Positions 7,551 through 16,167 of a stretch of DNA of 54,209 bases are shown one piece after another. Source of the DNA: Bacteroidota bacterium (GTDB lineage Bacteria > Bacteroidota > Bacteroidia > Flavobacteriales_D > Sanyastnellaceae). A program made the position numbers and the translations under genes. The stretch's first letter is position 1. Each line of letters begins with the position of its first letter. The notes below the pieces were generated by a model, which worked only from the letters and a program-made list of their open reading frames with translations, was not told the DNA's origin and did no database searches. The DNA lies in contig NVXE01000003.1 of assembly GCA_002746975.1 (NCBI GenBank), positions 31,111 through 85,319 on the forward strand, read 5' to 3'.

Positions 7551-8462
7551 CTATTCGCTGAACTTTTCCCAGGCCGCAGTAACGGGGTCGGAAATTTTCA
7601 TTCTGGAGATGGGTAGGGAGGTAAGCTCGTCGTTGCGTTTTTCGAGCCAAACCTTCCGCGCTCGAAGGTCTTGGTGGGTTGCACTTCCAGGGATGTGACG
7701 ACATTTTTGGGCTACGTCCCAGCTTTTTAGGACCGAGGTTAGGCCATCCTTAGCGAGGTGAGAAAGTCGGACCGTCATCTCGGAATCGCCAGAACGGCGG
7801 ACCGGTAAGAATCCGCCCGCTCGCTCCCACGCAAATCGTGAGTGAATCGTGGGGCAATGTCCGAAATAAGCGTGGAGGGGAGTTTTAAGGTCAATGTCGT
7901 AGCGTTGTAGGAACGGTCGAACAGAGCCTTCCTGTTCGCCAAGGATGGAGAGGACGTGCTCAAGCCATCCGGGTGTTGCGACATCGTCTGGGTCGATGAA
8001 TGTTACGTGTGTCCAGTCTTTGCAAGGGTCGAAGGAGAGCGAAGCGGATATTCCAGTATTTCTTGCGATATACGCTCCTGCATTTTCTAATAATCGTATC
8101 GCGTGAATACGTGAGTCGAGAGAAATAAGGTTTGAAATGACCTCTGACGTGTCTGGCGAGGTAGATTTATCATCCACGATGAGAAGTTGCCAGTTGTGGT
8201 GGGTTTGGGCTAAAAGGCTATCAACACAATCCGGAAGGAAGCGAGTGTGGTTGTAGTGGGCGCATATCACAAGCACTTTCATCTCGGTGAATTTTTTTTG
8301 TGATATAGCAACTGAGTGGCCGTGTTTGCGGCGTAAAGTGTGGGCTTCTCGACGGTATAAAAGGGTTTGGATTTTTGTAGTTATTCCTCTTTTCCTAAGC
8401 CAAATCACCACGGGCACACGTATGCTCTCTGGGACTATTTTTCTTAAAAGAGAAACCTTCAC
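7551..8462 (-). CDS. family 2 glycosyltransferase
   Basis: 303 aa from a GTG start two nt after the preceding gene's TAA. After a basic N-terminal extension of about 60 residues comes the GT-A fold: MKVLVICAHYNHTRFLPDCVDSLLAQ, the donor-binding LLIVDDKSTSPDT, and the metal-binding FIDPDDVATPGW (DxD-type). The C-terminal part contains DSEMTVRLSHLAKDG. The family transfers sugar from nucleotide donors; donor and acceptor are not readable. It is the last gene of a minus-strand series after the sulfotransferase-like gene, so a surface glycan or glycolipid that is both glycosylated and sulfated is a reasonable guess. No membrane helices are evident. Confidence 0.85.
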   Translation of the reverse strand: MKVSLLRKIVPESIRVPVVIWLRKRGITTKIQTLLYRREAHTLRRKHGHSVAISQKKFTEMKVLVICAHYNHTRFLPDCVDSLLAQTHHNWQLLIVDDKSTSPDTSEVISNLISLDSRIHAIRLLENAGAYIARNTGISASLSFDPCKDWTHVTFIDPDDVATPGWLEHVLSILGEQEGSVRPFLQRYDIDLKTPLHAYFGHCPTIHSRFAWERAGGFLPVRRSGDSEMTVRLSHLAKDGLTSVLKSWDVAQKCRHIPGSATHQDLRARKVWLEKRNDELTSLPISRMKISDPVTAAWEKFSE

Positions 8463-8464
8463 TA

Positions 8465-9175
8465 TTACTTTTTTTCCGTGTTTTCTTCGCTATATCCATA
8501 CCCTAACGACTCGGCATAGGACTCAATTTCTTTAGCCAATCCCAAGTCTATTTTCCTCAACTCCTCCCAACTTAATGGCGAGGTACGATTCGTGTGTTTA
8601 TATCTTCTCCACTGAGTAATTGGGCCTACTTTAGGATTGAAGAGGGAGTTTGAAGCTCGAGCGGAGCCAGTATTCGCTCCATGACGAGCTCTATCGTAAG
8701 CCGACTTCCACTCTTCAGTACTTACCTCCCAACCTAAAACGCTTAGGATTTCTGGAGCTCTATTCTTCAAATCTTCGAGCCTCCATGTAAAACTCGACTT
8801 CTCCCCTGCCCTCATATTCCAATCTAGCCAATGTCGCATCGCTCTATGCATAATTTTTCTAGGCATCTTATCTACAGAAGGGCTGTTCTCTGTGATGTAC
8901 TTCCAACTCGCTCTATTAAAAGTGGTAAGCGAGCCTATCGCTTTAAGGGGGTTTCTAACTTGATGTCCGATAGCGAAGTTTTCTGTAATAGCATTCCCTC
9001 CTGGACCATAAACCGCTTCGTCACAATCTGCAACTAAACACCAAGAGGCAATCCCGTCTTCCCCAAATTTCTCATGCTGAACGTCTTTACCTAGCTCGTG
9101 AAGAACCGCCGCAAAAAAGTTCGTTCCAGACCTTCCCGTTCCGAGAACGGCAATTTTATTTTTATTCAAACTCAT
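8465..9175 (-). CDS. sulfotransferase-like P-loop protein
   Basis: 236 aa using the ATG at 9175. That start overlaps the TGA of the upstream histidine kinase gene as ATGA, which decides it over a start at 9292 that would run 40 codons into the kinase gene. Residues 6-25 read KIAVLGTGRSGTNFFAAVL, a 5'-phosphosulfate-binding-type loop as in PAPS-dependent sulfotransferases. IGHQVRNPLKAIGSL resembles the 3'-phosphate-binding strand and helix (RNP followed by a Ser further on). The rest is alpha-helical and ends in a basic tail. The enzyme would be cytoplasmic. Substrate is unknown; the neighbouring glycosyltransferase suggests a saccharide. Confidence 0.65.
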   Translation of the reverse strand: MSLNKNKIAVLGTGRSGTNFFAAVLHELGKDVQHEKFGEDGIASWCLVADCDEAVYGPGGNAITENFAIGHQVRNPLKAIGSLTTFNRASWKYITENSPSVDKMPRKIMHRAMRHWLDWNMRAGEKSSFTWRLEDLKNRAPEILSVLGWEVSTEEWKSAYDRARHGANTGSARASNSLFNPKVGPITQWRRYKHTNRTSPLSWEELRKIDLGLAKEIESYAESLGYGYSEENTEKK

Positions 9176-10665
9176 GCGGAAAGTTTTATTCTGAAAGTCG
9201 TACCCACGCCGACCTCTGATTTGAGAAGAGAAATTTTCCCCCCGTGGTATTCTTCGACGATGCGCTTTACAAGTGATAGACCTAGTCCCCATCCACGTTT
9301 TTTCGTAGTAAATCCTGGAGAAAACACGTCTTTAATGTCTGAGCGAGAAATTCCCTTTCCCGAATCTTCAACGTCTATGATTACGTCATCTCCTGTTTGG
9401 GCTAAAGTGACGTTAATTACACCTTTACCCTCCATAGCATCGACAGCATTGCGTAGTAGATTTTCTAAAACCCAGCTGAAAAGTGAGGCGTTGAAGAGTG
9501 CGATAATCGGCTCTGAAGGGTCAACTCCGTAGAGGTTTAATTCTACCTTTTTGCTAATTCTAGGCCTCATATAAGCAAGGGTGCGCTCTACTGAAAGGCC
9601 CAAATTCCCAGGTTCAAGCTTAGGTTGAGAGCCTATTTTGCTGAACCTGTCTGTAACGACATGCAGGCGTTTTACGTCCTTTTCCATTTCGATAAGCATA
9701 GACTGATCTACGTCTTTATTTTCTTTAAGCAAATCCACCCAAGCCATTAAAGAACTGAGGGGGGTTCCTAGTTGATGGGCTGTTTCTTTCGCCATCCCTA
9801 CCCAAACTCTGTTTTGTTCTGCTCTTCTAGAGCTACTAAAAACTAGGTATGCCGTCAAGAGGAATGCTGCAATGAGAATTAGCTGTATAATGGGGTAATA
9901 CTTCATCTGCGTAAGGACGTAGCTATCTTCAAAATAGATTAGGCGCCTTCCTTCTCCCGGAAGCACCACTTCTATCGGGGGGTTTATGTTAGCCATTTTC
10001 GCTAATCGTGCTTTTAGAGCTTTAGGGTCTGAAAGTGTCGCGGGAGATATCCCACGTGAGTTTATGACTTCTGATCTAGTGTCGTTTGTCATAATTACTG
10101 GCACTGACGCACTATTTAAAATGGTCTCAGAAATAAAGGACGAAATCAACTCCGACATAGCTTGTTTAAGCTCTTTTAGTCGGACGCTTTCGTCGTAGTA
10201 AACCGTGTGCCCTACTTCATCAAACCGGATAGGGTCGAATCGGGAGGCCATCTCGTCTCGTAAACTGTCGAAATTTGAGCCTTTTATCCCCAAGTTGATG
10301 CCATAAAGTTTTCTGCCATCATCATCGTAGATGAGTACTGGTACCGTCGTGTTAGACCATAAATAATCTGTCACGAAAGTTAAATCCATTCCGCTAGGTG
10401 GGTTGTCGATTATCCTATACGCATCAGCTAAGCGATCTGCTTTCTTCCTCTCATCAGACTCTAACTCACTGAATAACCGCTCTGTATATGCTACTAGGTG
10501 GCTTCTTTGGATAATAGCTTCAGACCAAACCTTAACTTTTGCCCTCTCTTCGTCTTTTACCCTTTTAGAAATTGAACTTGCGTACCAAAGGGTCGATCCA
10601 ACTATAACTGTGGCTGCAGCTAGAAGGAATCTTTTCCACCTTTGTTTTGTCGCTCGCGTTTTCAT
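9172..10665 (-). CDS. orphan membrane sensor histidine kinase
   Basis: 497 aa. One membrane helix near residues 13-30 and another near 256-277 enclose a periplasmic sensor of about 225 residues with no recognised fold. The cytoplasmic part has the phosphoacceptor region MAKETAHQLGTPLSSLM (His297), then N-box ENLLRNAVDAMEGKG, G1 DVEDSGKGIS and G2 GWGLGLSLVKRIVEEY of the HATPase domain; all core motifs are intact. There is no response regulator next to it. It starts 5 nt after the PorP/SprF gene and overlaps the sulfotransferase-like gene by 4 nt, so it is embedded in a cell-surface gene series. The signal and partner are unknown. Confidence 0.9.
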   Translation of the reverse strand: MKTRATKQRWKRFLLAAATVIVGSTLWYASSISKRVKDEERAKVKVWSEAIIQRSHLVAYTERLFSELESDERKKADRLADAYRIIDNPPSGMDLTFVTDYLWSNTTVPVLIYDDDGRKLYGINLGIKGSNFDSLRDEMASRFDPIRFDEVGHTVYYDESVRLKELKQAMSELISSFISETILNSASVPVIMTNDTRSEVINSRGISPATLSDPKALKARLAKMANINPPIEVVLPGEGRRLIYFEDSYVLTQMKYYPIIQLILIAAFLLTAYLVFSSSRRAEQNRVWVGMAKETAHQLGTPLSSLMAWVDLLKENKDVDQSMLIEMEKDVKRLHVVTDRFSKIGSQPKLEPGNLGLSVERTLAYMRPRISKKVELNLYGVDPSEPIIALFNASLFSWVLENLLRNAVDAMEGKGVINVTLAQTGDDVIIDVEDSGKGISRSDIKDVFSPGFTTKKRGWGLGLSLVKRIVEEYHGGKISLLKSEVGVGTTFRIKLSA

Positions 10666-10670
10666 ACCGT

Positions 10671-11612
10671 TTAGTCATATGCAGAACAATGCTCTGCCTT
10701 CTTACTTCTCATATCACATGCACTTAAAGCAAGGGTGATTTCATGAGAACTTCCCGAAGCGATTCTAATATCGGAAATCCCGAAATCATACGAATAACCG
10801 ACTTTAACATAGTCAAATAAAGCAAGTTGAAGGTGAGCGATAACAGCCGTTTGGTTTCTATACCCTACGCCTATGGAAATAATCTCGTCATAAACAATAT
10901 TACAGGTAACGTCTAGGGCTGGAGTGAGGCCCGACACAATTCGCACCTGCCCCGATGGCCTGAAAACGAACCTTCCATCAAGTTCGATAGATGTCCCACC
11001 AGTCGCTACTACATGTCTAGCCGTTTTCGTGCTAAGTGTCATCTCCGAAAGCTCAGCTGCGGTAGCGTTTATCAGAGTGATTCCTAAAAAACTATGTGCG
11101 TTTTCATACCAAATTCCAGCGTCTATCGAAGGAAATACAAATTGGGTAGTACCTACCACAGCAGGGTCGTTTGCTACTTCTACGTCTGGGAAATCTAGCC
11201 TTCCTGTGCTAAGTCTATGTTGGATAACTCCTACTGAAATCCCCGAACTTAACCAGCCTCCTCTAGTTAGTTGGATCTTGTAAGCGTAAGCAAGCGAGAA
11301 AGACGTGGTCCCCCACGGCCCCGCTTCGTCAGTTTCTATCCTTCCTCCTATTCCATGAATGCTGTTGTTTGTTTGGGCTATACGACCCGTAAGACTAGCA
11401 AAAGAGTAGGCTGGCGCACCCTCAAACCCCACCCATTGATTGCGAAACCCCATCCTCATGTCTAAGCATGGCTTGTTTCCTGCAGCAGCGACGTGATCCT
11501 GAAAAGGAGTCATTAAATAATTAGACCGTGCTGGAACCTGTTGAGCGGTTGCCGAGTTTGTAATTACGCAAACTGCTATCGCAAAAGTGGCATAAAGCAG
11601 AAAATTTCTCAT
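10671..11612 (-). CDS. PorP/SprF family type IX secretion membrane protein
   Basis: 313 aa with a signal peptide (MRNFLLYATFAIAVCVITNSATAQ). The mature N-terminus, QQVPARSNYLMTPFQDHVAAAG and then MGFRNQWVGFEGAPAYSF, is the hallmark of the PorP/SprF family, and the remainder is beta-strand rich as expected for an outer-membrane barrel. These proteins serve the T9SS and are often paired with a cargo bearing a type B (CHU_C) sorting domain, which they help to export or attach. Here the paired cargo gene lies directly upstream, overlapping by ATGA. Confidence 0.9.
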   Translation of the reverse strand: MRNFLLYATFAIAVCVITNSATAQQVPARSNYLMTPFQDHVAAAGNKPCLDMRMGFRNQWVGFEGAPAYSFASLTGRIAQTNNSIHGIGGRIETDEAGPWGTTSFSLAYAYKIQLTRGGWLSSGISVGVIQHRLSTGRLDFPDVEVANDPAVVGTTQFVFPSIDAGIWYENAHSFLGITLINATAAELSEMTLSTKTARHVVATGGTSIELDGRFVFRPSGQVRIVSGLTPALDVTCNIVYDEIISIGVGYRNQTAVIAHLQLALFDYVKVGYSYDFGISDIRIASGSSHEITLALSACDMRSKKAEHCSAYD

Positions 11613-12619
11613 CGTATTACGGCTACATTACCCGTGATAGGATCTAACTCCACTCCCGGTTCGTTTAACTCAATAATATAATAATATGTCCCGGCAGGAA
11701 CTGGAGTGCTCCTGTTTTTCCCGTTCCATGCGTTTGGATAAGCGATACTTCTCAAGACCAATTGTCCCCATCTATCATAGAGAGTAAGAATTGATCTCGT
11801 GTAGGACGATAGTCCTGTTATTCTCCAATAATCATTTATACCGTCGTCGTTAGGAGAAAATGCATTAGGTATGTCTATGTCTGTCCCCACCACGATTAAT
11901 ACTTGGTCCGAATATTGGCATTGTTCCACAAACCCTATTACTTCAAACACTGTCGTAGTAGGAGGAGTTACGGTTACAGAATACAATGTTGGGTTATCTA
12001 CGTATGCAGCCGGAGACCAAACATATCCCAGTCCCCCATCTCCACCTAACACATCGAGAGTTGCCGATTCTAGATAAGCTATGTTCGCAGGACAACAAGC
12101 TTCGATAGAGAGCGGCTCTCCAGATGCCATAATAGTAAGTCCACATGGGGTGGGGACTATGCTCGAGTTAGTGGAGATTAACACTAGATAATCCGTGTTC
12201 GTATATAGGTCGTAGGTCGTAATCTCAAAGTCTGTTGTCGAAGAGGTGCAATCTGAAACCGCCGTGTACAACGTCGTATTACAGGGGTCTAAAGCGTTAG
12301 GCTCAACAACTATCGCCTCTAGTGTCATTCCATTACATTCTACTCCGCTAAAGGAAATAGTCACTCCTTGTGTGGAGCCAAGGTATGTTGTGTGAAACCT
12401 TACAACACTTACGTTATTACCCGTAAGACAGCTGTCTATATCTAAGCCTAAAAAACTAGCCGGAACAAAGGTGGAAAGTGAATACGCCTCGTTCCCGCAT
12501 ATTTCCGTAGGATTATCACAGGTTTGGGCTAAAGAGAGGAAGGGAAATAGCGCCACAAATAATGCGACGAAAGTCAATTTATACATACTACTAAACGAGT
12601 TCGTTTGCTTATTTCGCAT
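11609..12619 (-). CDS. T9SS type B (CHU_C) sorting-domain protein
   Basis: 336 aa with a signal peptide (MYKLTFVALFVALFPFLSLAQ; this Met is codon 12, at 12586, and could be the real start). The middle, residues 35-240, is a cysteine-containing beta-rich region without a recognised fold. The C-terminal 90 residues are the gliding-motility type C-terminal domain: IPNAFSPNDDGINDYWRI, LYDRWGQLV, WNGKN, VPAGTYYYIIEL. This domain directs export through the T9SS. Its gene overlaps the PorP/SprF gene by 4 nt, the usual partner arrangement. The cargo function itself is unknown. Confidence 0.88.
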   Translation of the reverse strand: MRNKQTNSFSSMYKLTFVALFVALFPFLSLAQTCDNPTEICGNEAYSLSTFVPASFLGLDIDSCLTGNNVSVVRFHTTYLGSTQGVTISFSGVECNGMTLEAIVVEPNALDPCNTTLYTAVSDCTSSTTDFEITTYDLYTNTDYLVLISTNSSIVPTPCGLTIMASGEPLSIEACCPANIAYLESATLDVLGGDGGLGYVWSPAAYVDNPTLYSVTVTPPTTTVFEVIGFVEQCQYSDQVLIVVGTDIDIPNAFSPNDDGINDYWRITGLSSYTRSILTLYDRWGQLVLRSIAYPNAWNGKNRSTPVPAGTYYYIIELNEPGVELDPITGNVAVIR

Positions 12620-12640
12620 ATCCGAAAGTTACGGCTTCAA

Positions 12641-13120
12641 CTATGCCTCAAAAGCCACCAAGAGCTCACCCTTTTCAACAGCCATTCCTGACTTAGCGGG
12701 GACATCTTCGATTATGGCGCTAAAGGCCGCTTTAATTACGTTTTCCATCTTCATCGCTTCTAGTACAAGCAACGAATCCCCAGCTTCTACAGACTGTCCC
12801 GCCTCTACTAACACACTTAATACTTTTCCCGGCATGGGAGCGCAAAGCTGTAAATCAGCACTTGTATCGATTGTAGACATACCCATTTTATCTAAAAGAA
12901 GCGCTCTTTCGTCAAAAACCTGAACCTCCCTTTCCACTCCTTCAACGCTAACAATCATCTTTCCTTCAGGGTCGGGGCCTTCTATAGCCTCAACGATGTA
13001 GTTTTTACCTTCTATTTTTACCTGAAATACACCGTCTGCTTGTCGAGTCCACTCCCAGTTACTTGAAGGGTGCTCGGAAACTTGAATTATTTTATTTTCC
13101 CAACGAATTTCCATTGCCAT
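12641..13120 (-). CDS. biotin carboxyl carrier protein (acyl-CoA carboxylase type)
   Basis: 159 aa. The last 75 residues are a biotinyl domain: CAPMPGKVLSVLVEAGQSVEAGD followed by EAMKMENVIKA, with Lys124 as the biotinylated residue. The N-terminal half resembles the linker domain of carriers that serve propionyl- or methylcrotonyl-type carboxylases. No biotin carboxylase or carboxyltransferase gene is next to it, so the partner subunits must be elsewhere. Translation may also start at the second Met (codon 3). It lies 21 nt upstream of the type B cargo gene and may share its transcript. Confidence 0.88.
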   Translation of the reverse strand: MAMEIRWENKIIQVSEHPSSNWEWTRQADGVFQVKIEGKNYIVEAIEGPDPEGKMIVSVEGVEREVQVFDERALLLDKMGMSTIDTSADLQLCAPMPGKVLSVLVEAGQSVEAGDSLLVLEAMKMENVIKAAFSAIIEDVPAKSGMAVEKGELLVAFEA

Positions 13121-13124
13121 AGTG

Positions 13125-13132
13125 CGAAGATA
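13125..13132 (-). promoter_or_regulatory. possible -7 box TATCTTCG for the carrier-protein gene
   Basis: The minus strand reads TATCTTCG, one base from TAnnTTTG, ending 4 nt before the ATG at 13120. The whole divergent spacer to hemW is only 38 bp. Confidence 0.35.
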
Positions 13133-13158
13133 ACGCTGTTCCCCCCGACATTGCGACC

Positions 13159-14319
13159 ATGTCTGGAATCTACGTTCACGTCCCCTTCTGCCGTACGGCT
13201 TGTCATTATTGTGACTTCCATTTTTCGACCGCTCTTTCTGGGGTGGATTCTTTCGTACAGGCTATGTTGAAAGAGATAGAGATGAGGCGAGATAGCGGGG
13301 TTTGGAAGGACGTGTGTTTCGAGACTCTATATTTAGGGGGGGGTACTCCCTCGGTGTTAGATGCTAGCGATTTGAAATTAATCGTAGAGTCGATTAATTC
13401 GGCGTTTCGAAATCCTTTAGGCCAAAACGCTGTCTTCCTCGAATCCACCATAGAGGTAAACCCCGAGGATGTCAACGTCGAGTCGCTCAAGGGTTGGCGA
13501 GCGGCAGGGTTCGACCGTCTTAGCATAGGCGTACAGTCATTTCACGATTCTCAGCTTAAATGGATGAACCGAAAACATTCGGGCAAAGAGGCATTACGAG
13601 CTGTCGAACTAGCTTCTAGGGCGGGGTTCAATCGTATTTCTGTAGATCTTATTTATGGTTTACCACAATCGGAGGGTGATTGGGCGAAGACGGTCGAAAC
13701 AGCGCTCTCTCTCCCCATAGATCATATCAGTTGTTATGCTTTAACCGTAGAGCCGAGAACGGTATTAGGAGCTCGAGTTAAAAAAGGGATTGAAGTCGAA
13801 ATGCCCGACGAGAGATTAGAAAGAGATTATCTTTTCATTTGCGATTCTGCAAAAAAAGCCGGTTTTGATCACTATGAAGTTTCAAATTGGGCGAAAACGG
13901 AGAAAAGCCGAGCCGTACATAATTCCTCATACTGGTCTGGAGCTCCTTATCTCGGACTCGGTCCGGGCGCTCATGGATTTCGTTCAAATGAGCGATACTC
14001 CGTAGTTTCTAACAACCACCTTTACATTTCGTCCATAAACTCAGGTAAACTTCCCGACACAAGTGAAGTTCTTTCAAAGCGAGATAGGTGTAACGAAGTC
14101 ATGATGACGGGGCTTAGAACAGCAAAAGGTGTTGATTTCGAGCTATTGGAAAAAAAGTGGGGATACAACCCCGCAAAAATTAATTCTACTCAGTGGAATG
14201 CTCGATTAAAGTCGGGTGATATTATTCCTGTGAGGGCAGATAACGAAATTTATTTCAGAATACCAGAAAAAAAATGGCTGATAGGAGATAGCATTGCGTC
14301 CGATTTATTCGTAACTTAA
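13159..14319 (+). CDS. hemW: radical SAM heme chaperone HemW
   Basis: 386 aa, normal length. The N-terminal YVHVPFCRTACHYCDFHF carries the CxxxCxxC cluster (Cys11, Cys15, Cys18) followed by the extra FxF context that separates HemW from the CPO-type HemN. GGGTPSVL, DRLSIGVQSFHD and the SVDLIYGLPQ motif follow, and the HemW C-terminal domain is present. HemW binds heme and inserts it into respiratory proteins; older annotation as an oxygen-independent coproporphyrinogen oxidase would be wrong. The gene is divergent from the carrier-protein gene and is followed after 4 nt by a secreted nuclease-like gene. Confidence 0.93.
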   Translation: MSGIYVHVPFCRTACHYCDFHFSTALSGVDSFVQAMLKEIEMRRDSGVWKDVCFETLYLGGGTPSVLDASDLKLIVESINSAFRNPLGQNAVFLESTIEVNPEDVNVESLKGWRAAGFDRLSIGVQSFHDSQLKWMNRKHSGKEALRAVELASRAGFNRISVDLIYGLPQSEGDWAKTVETALSLPIDHISCYALTVEPRTVLGARVKKGIEVEMPDERLERDYLFICDSAKKAGFDHYEVSNWAKTEKSRAVHNSSYWSGAPYLGLGPGAHGFRSNERYSVVSNNHLYISSINSGKLPDTSEVLSKRDRCNEVMMTGLRTAKGVDFELLEKKWGYNPAKINSTQWNARLKSGDIIPVRADNEIYFRIPEKKWLIGDSIASDLFVT

Positions 14320-14323
14320 TAGA

Positions 14324-16156
14324 ATGAATTTTTTTAAATCGACCCTTTTATTGCTGATCCCAGGGCTTATTAGTCCCGTTTTTTTAGCCCAAAACATTAT
14401 TACTCTAGACAATCATTTCGAAGATTGGGTAGGAGCTCAAACTTGGACTTCTAATACCGGGGGCAACATAAATGAGGTGTCTGTCGCTCACACTAACGAG
14501 TGGGTTTATTTCTATATAAAAACTACTAACGAGGTCGCACTCGATGAAACGACTCTTCCTAATTCTATTCAGCTAGTTATCGATTTCGACAACAATCCCG
14601 GTACCGGAAGTAACTATCAGGGCCTGGGACTGGGGGCAGAAATGGTGATTAACTTTCCCACTCGAGCCGTAACTCTTTTTAATAGTTCTGGAGGCTCGTC
14701 TGGTCCTGGAATTAATGATGTCGGCGTTCACGTTTCTCCTGTTTACAGTGCTACTCAGTTTGAGATTGCTATAGACCGTTCGTTGGTAAATCTTGGGGAT
14801 GGGGTTATGAATTTCGTTTGGTATGAGTCATCGAGCGGAAGTGAAATCCCCTCTGGAGGAGGAACGCATACTTTGACGAGTTTTAACCCTGCGATAACAC
14901 CTACAGCAATTGAAAAGGCTCCGGGCACTGAGATTCGGGTAGCCTTCTGGAACGTAAACCGAAGGCTTGACGAGCCAGTAGCTCAACTTTCTGCCGAAAG
15001 AATTCTTAGCGCAACTCAACCCGACGTAATAGGGTTTTCTGAAGTCGATGACGTTACCGCAGCTTTTGTAACTGGACTTTTAAATAGCTGGATGCCCCTA
15101 CCGGGCGGCACAAGTTGGAATGTTGTTAAAGATGATTACGACCTTATGATAGCTAGCCGCTTCCCCATAGCCTCTACATATCCTGCTATTAGCAGGCAAT
15201 TACCTGGGATAATTAGCACGGAAGCTGTTTGGGGGGTCCCTATGCTGTTTACTAGCTCGCATTTAAAGTGTTGTAATGGTGATGTGCTTAGGCAACAGCA
15301 AGCTGATGAGTATATGGCTTTTCAGAGAGATGCAATGACCTCTGGTGGTTCTATAGACATTCCCGTGGGCTCGCCTATAGTTTATGGGGGTGATTTGAAT
15401 ATGGTGGGACTAGGTGGGCCAATTTATACTTTAGAGTCGGGAAACATTTTTGATAATGGCCAATATGGTGCTGATTTCCAGCCTGATTGGGACGGAACCC
15501 CTATGCTCCAGCTTGATGCTCGCCAAACCGATAGGTTGATGGACTACACTTGGAGAAGTGATTGGTCTTCATATATGCCTGGTAAGCTTGATTATATCCT
15601 CATCTCTGATGGTGTTATCGATGTATTAAACCAATTCACCCTCCAAACGTCTGATTTATCCCCAGCTCGATTATCCCAGTATGGTCTTCTCGCAGGAGAT
15701 GATTTGGCCGCCTCTGATCACTTTATTGTCGTCGCAGACCTTGCTCTTACTGGAGGCACTTCTCAGCAAGATTCTGATGGAGATGGCATTAATGATTCCA
15801 TCGATAATTGTCCTGATTTGGCAAATGCAGACCAAAACGATTTCAATGCCGACGGCATAGGCGATGCTTGCTCTGACTTTGATAACGACGGCCTGTCAGA
15901 TGAGTTAGAGATTCAAGTTTTAGGAACTGACCCTTCAATTCAGGACACAGACGGCGATGGATTAACTGACGGGATAGAGGTTTCGCTCTTTATAACAGAC
16001 CCCCTTCTTTACGACACTGACGGGAACGGGTTTAGCGACGCCGAAGATCTTCTATTCGCGGGCACTTCAACTTGTGCCGGTGACGCAAATGGTGACGGAA
16101 CCGTCACCGTTAGCGACCTCTTAGTAATTCTTTCGACTTTCGGAAATATTTGCTAG
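14324..16156 (+). CDS. secreted endonuclease/exonuclease/phosphatase-domain protein with Ca-binding repeats
   Basis: 610 aa. The signal peptide is FFKSTLLLLIPGLISPVFLA. Residues 24-195 form a beta-rich domain that starts ITLDNHFEDWVGAQTW, like the carbohydrate-binding/DOMON-type modules found before secreted enzymes. Residues 203-478 form the EEP domain: IRVAFWNVNRRLD, PDVIGFSEVDD (metal Glu), VYGGDLNMVG and AASDHFIVVADL (catalytic His). Residues 482-585 are DxDxDG thrombospondin type 3-like calcium repeats, and the end, DANGDGTVTVSDLLVIL, is dockerin-like. It may be a secreted nuclease or phosphodiesterase. No typical T9SS tail is visible, although the end may serve a sorting role. Confidence 0.8.
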   Translation: MNFFKSTLLLLIPGLISPVFLAQNIITLDNHFEDWVGAQTWTSNTGGNINEVSVAHTNEWVYFYIKTTNEVALDETTLPNSIQLVIDFDNNPGTGSNYQGLGLGAEMVINFPTRAVTLFNSSGGSSGPGINDVGVHVSPVYSATQFEIAIDRSLVNLGDGVMNFVWYESSSGSEIPSGGGTHTLTSFNPAITPTAIEKAPGTEIRVAFWNVNRRLDEPVAQLSAERILSATQPDVIGFSEVDDVTAAFVTGLLNSWMPLPGGTSWNVVKDDYDLMIASRFPIASTYPAISRQLPGIISTEAVWGVPMLFTSSHLKCCNGDVLRQQQADEYMAFQRDAMTSGGSIDIPVGSPIVYGGDLNMVGLGGPIYTLESGNIFDNGQYGADFQPDWDGTPMLQLDARQTDRLMDYTWRSDWSSYMPGKLDYILISDGVIDVLNQFTLQTSDLSPARLSQYGLLAGDDLAASDHFIVVADLALTGGTSQQDSDGDGINDSIDNCPDLANADQNDFNADGIGDACSDFDNDGLSDELEIQVLGTDPSIQDTDGDGLTDGIEVSLFITDPLLYDTDGNGFSDAEDLLFAGTSTCAGDANGDGTVTVSDLLVILSTFGNIC

Positions 16157-16167
16157 CGTTAGGATTC

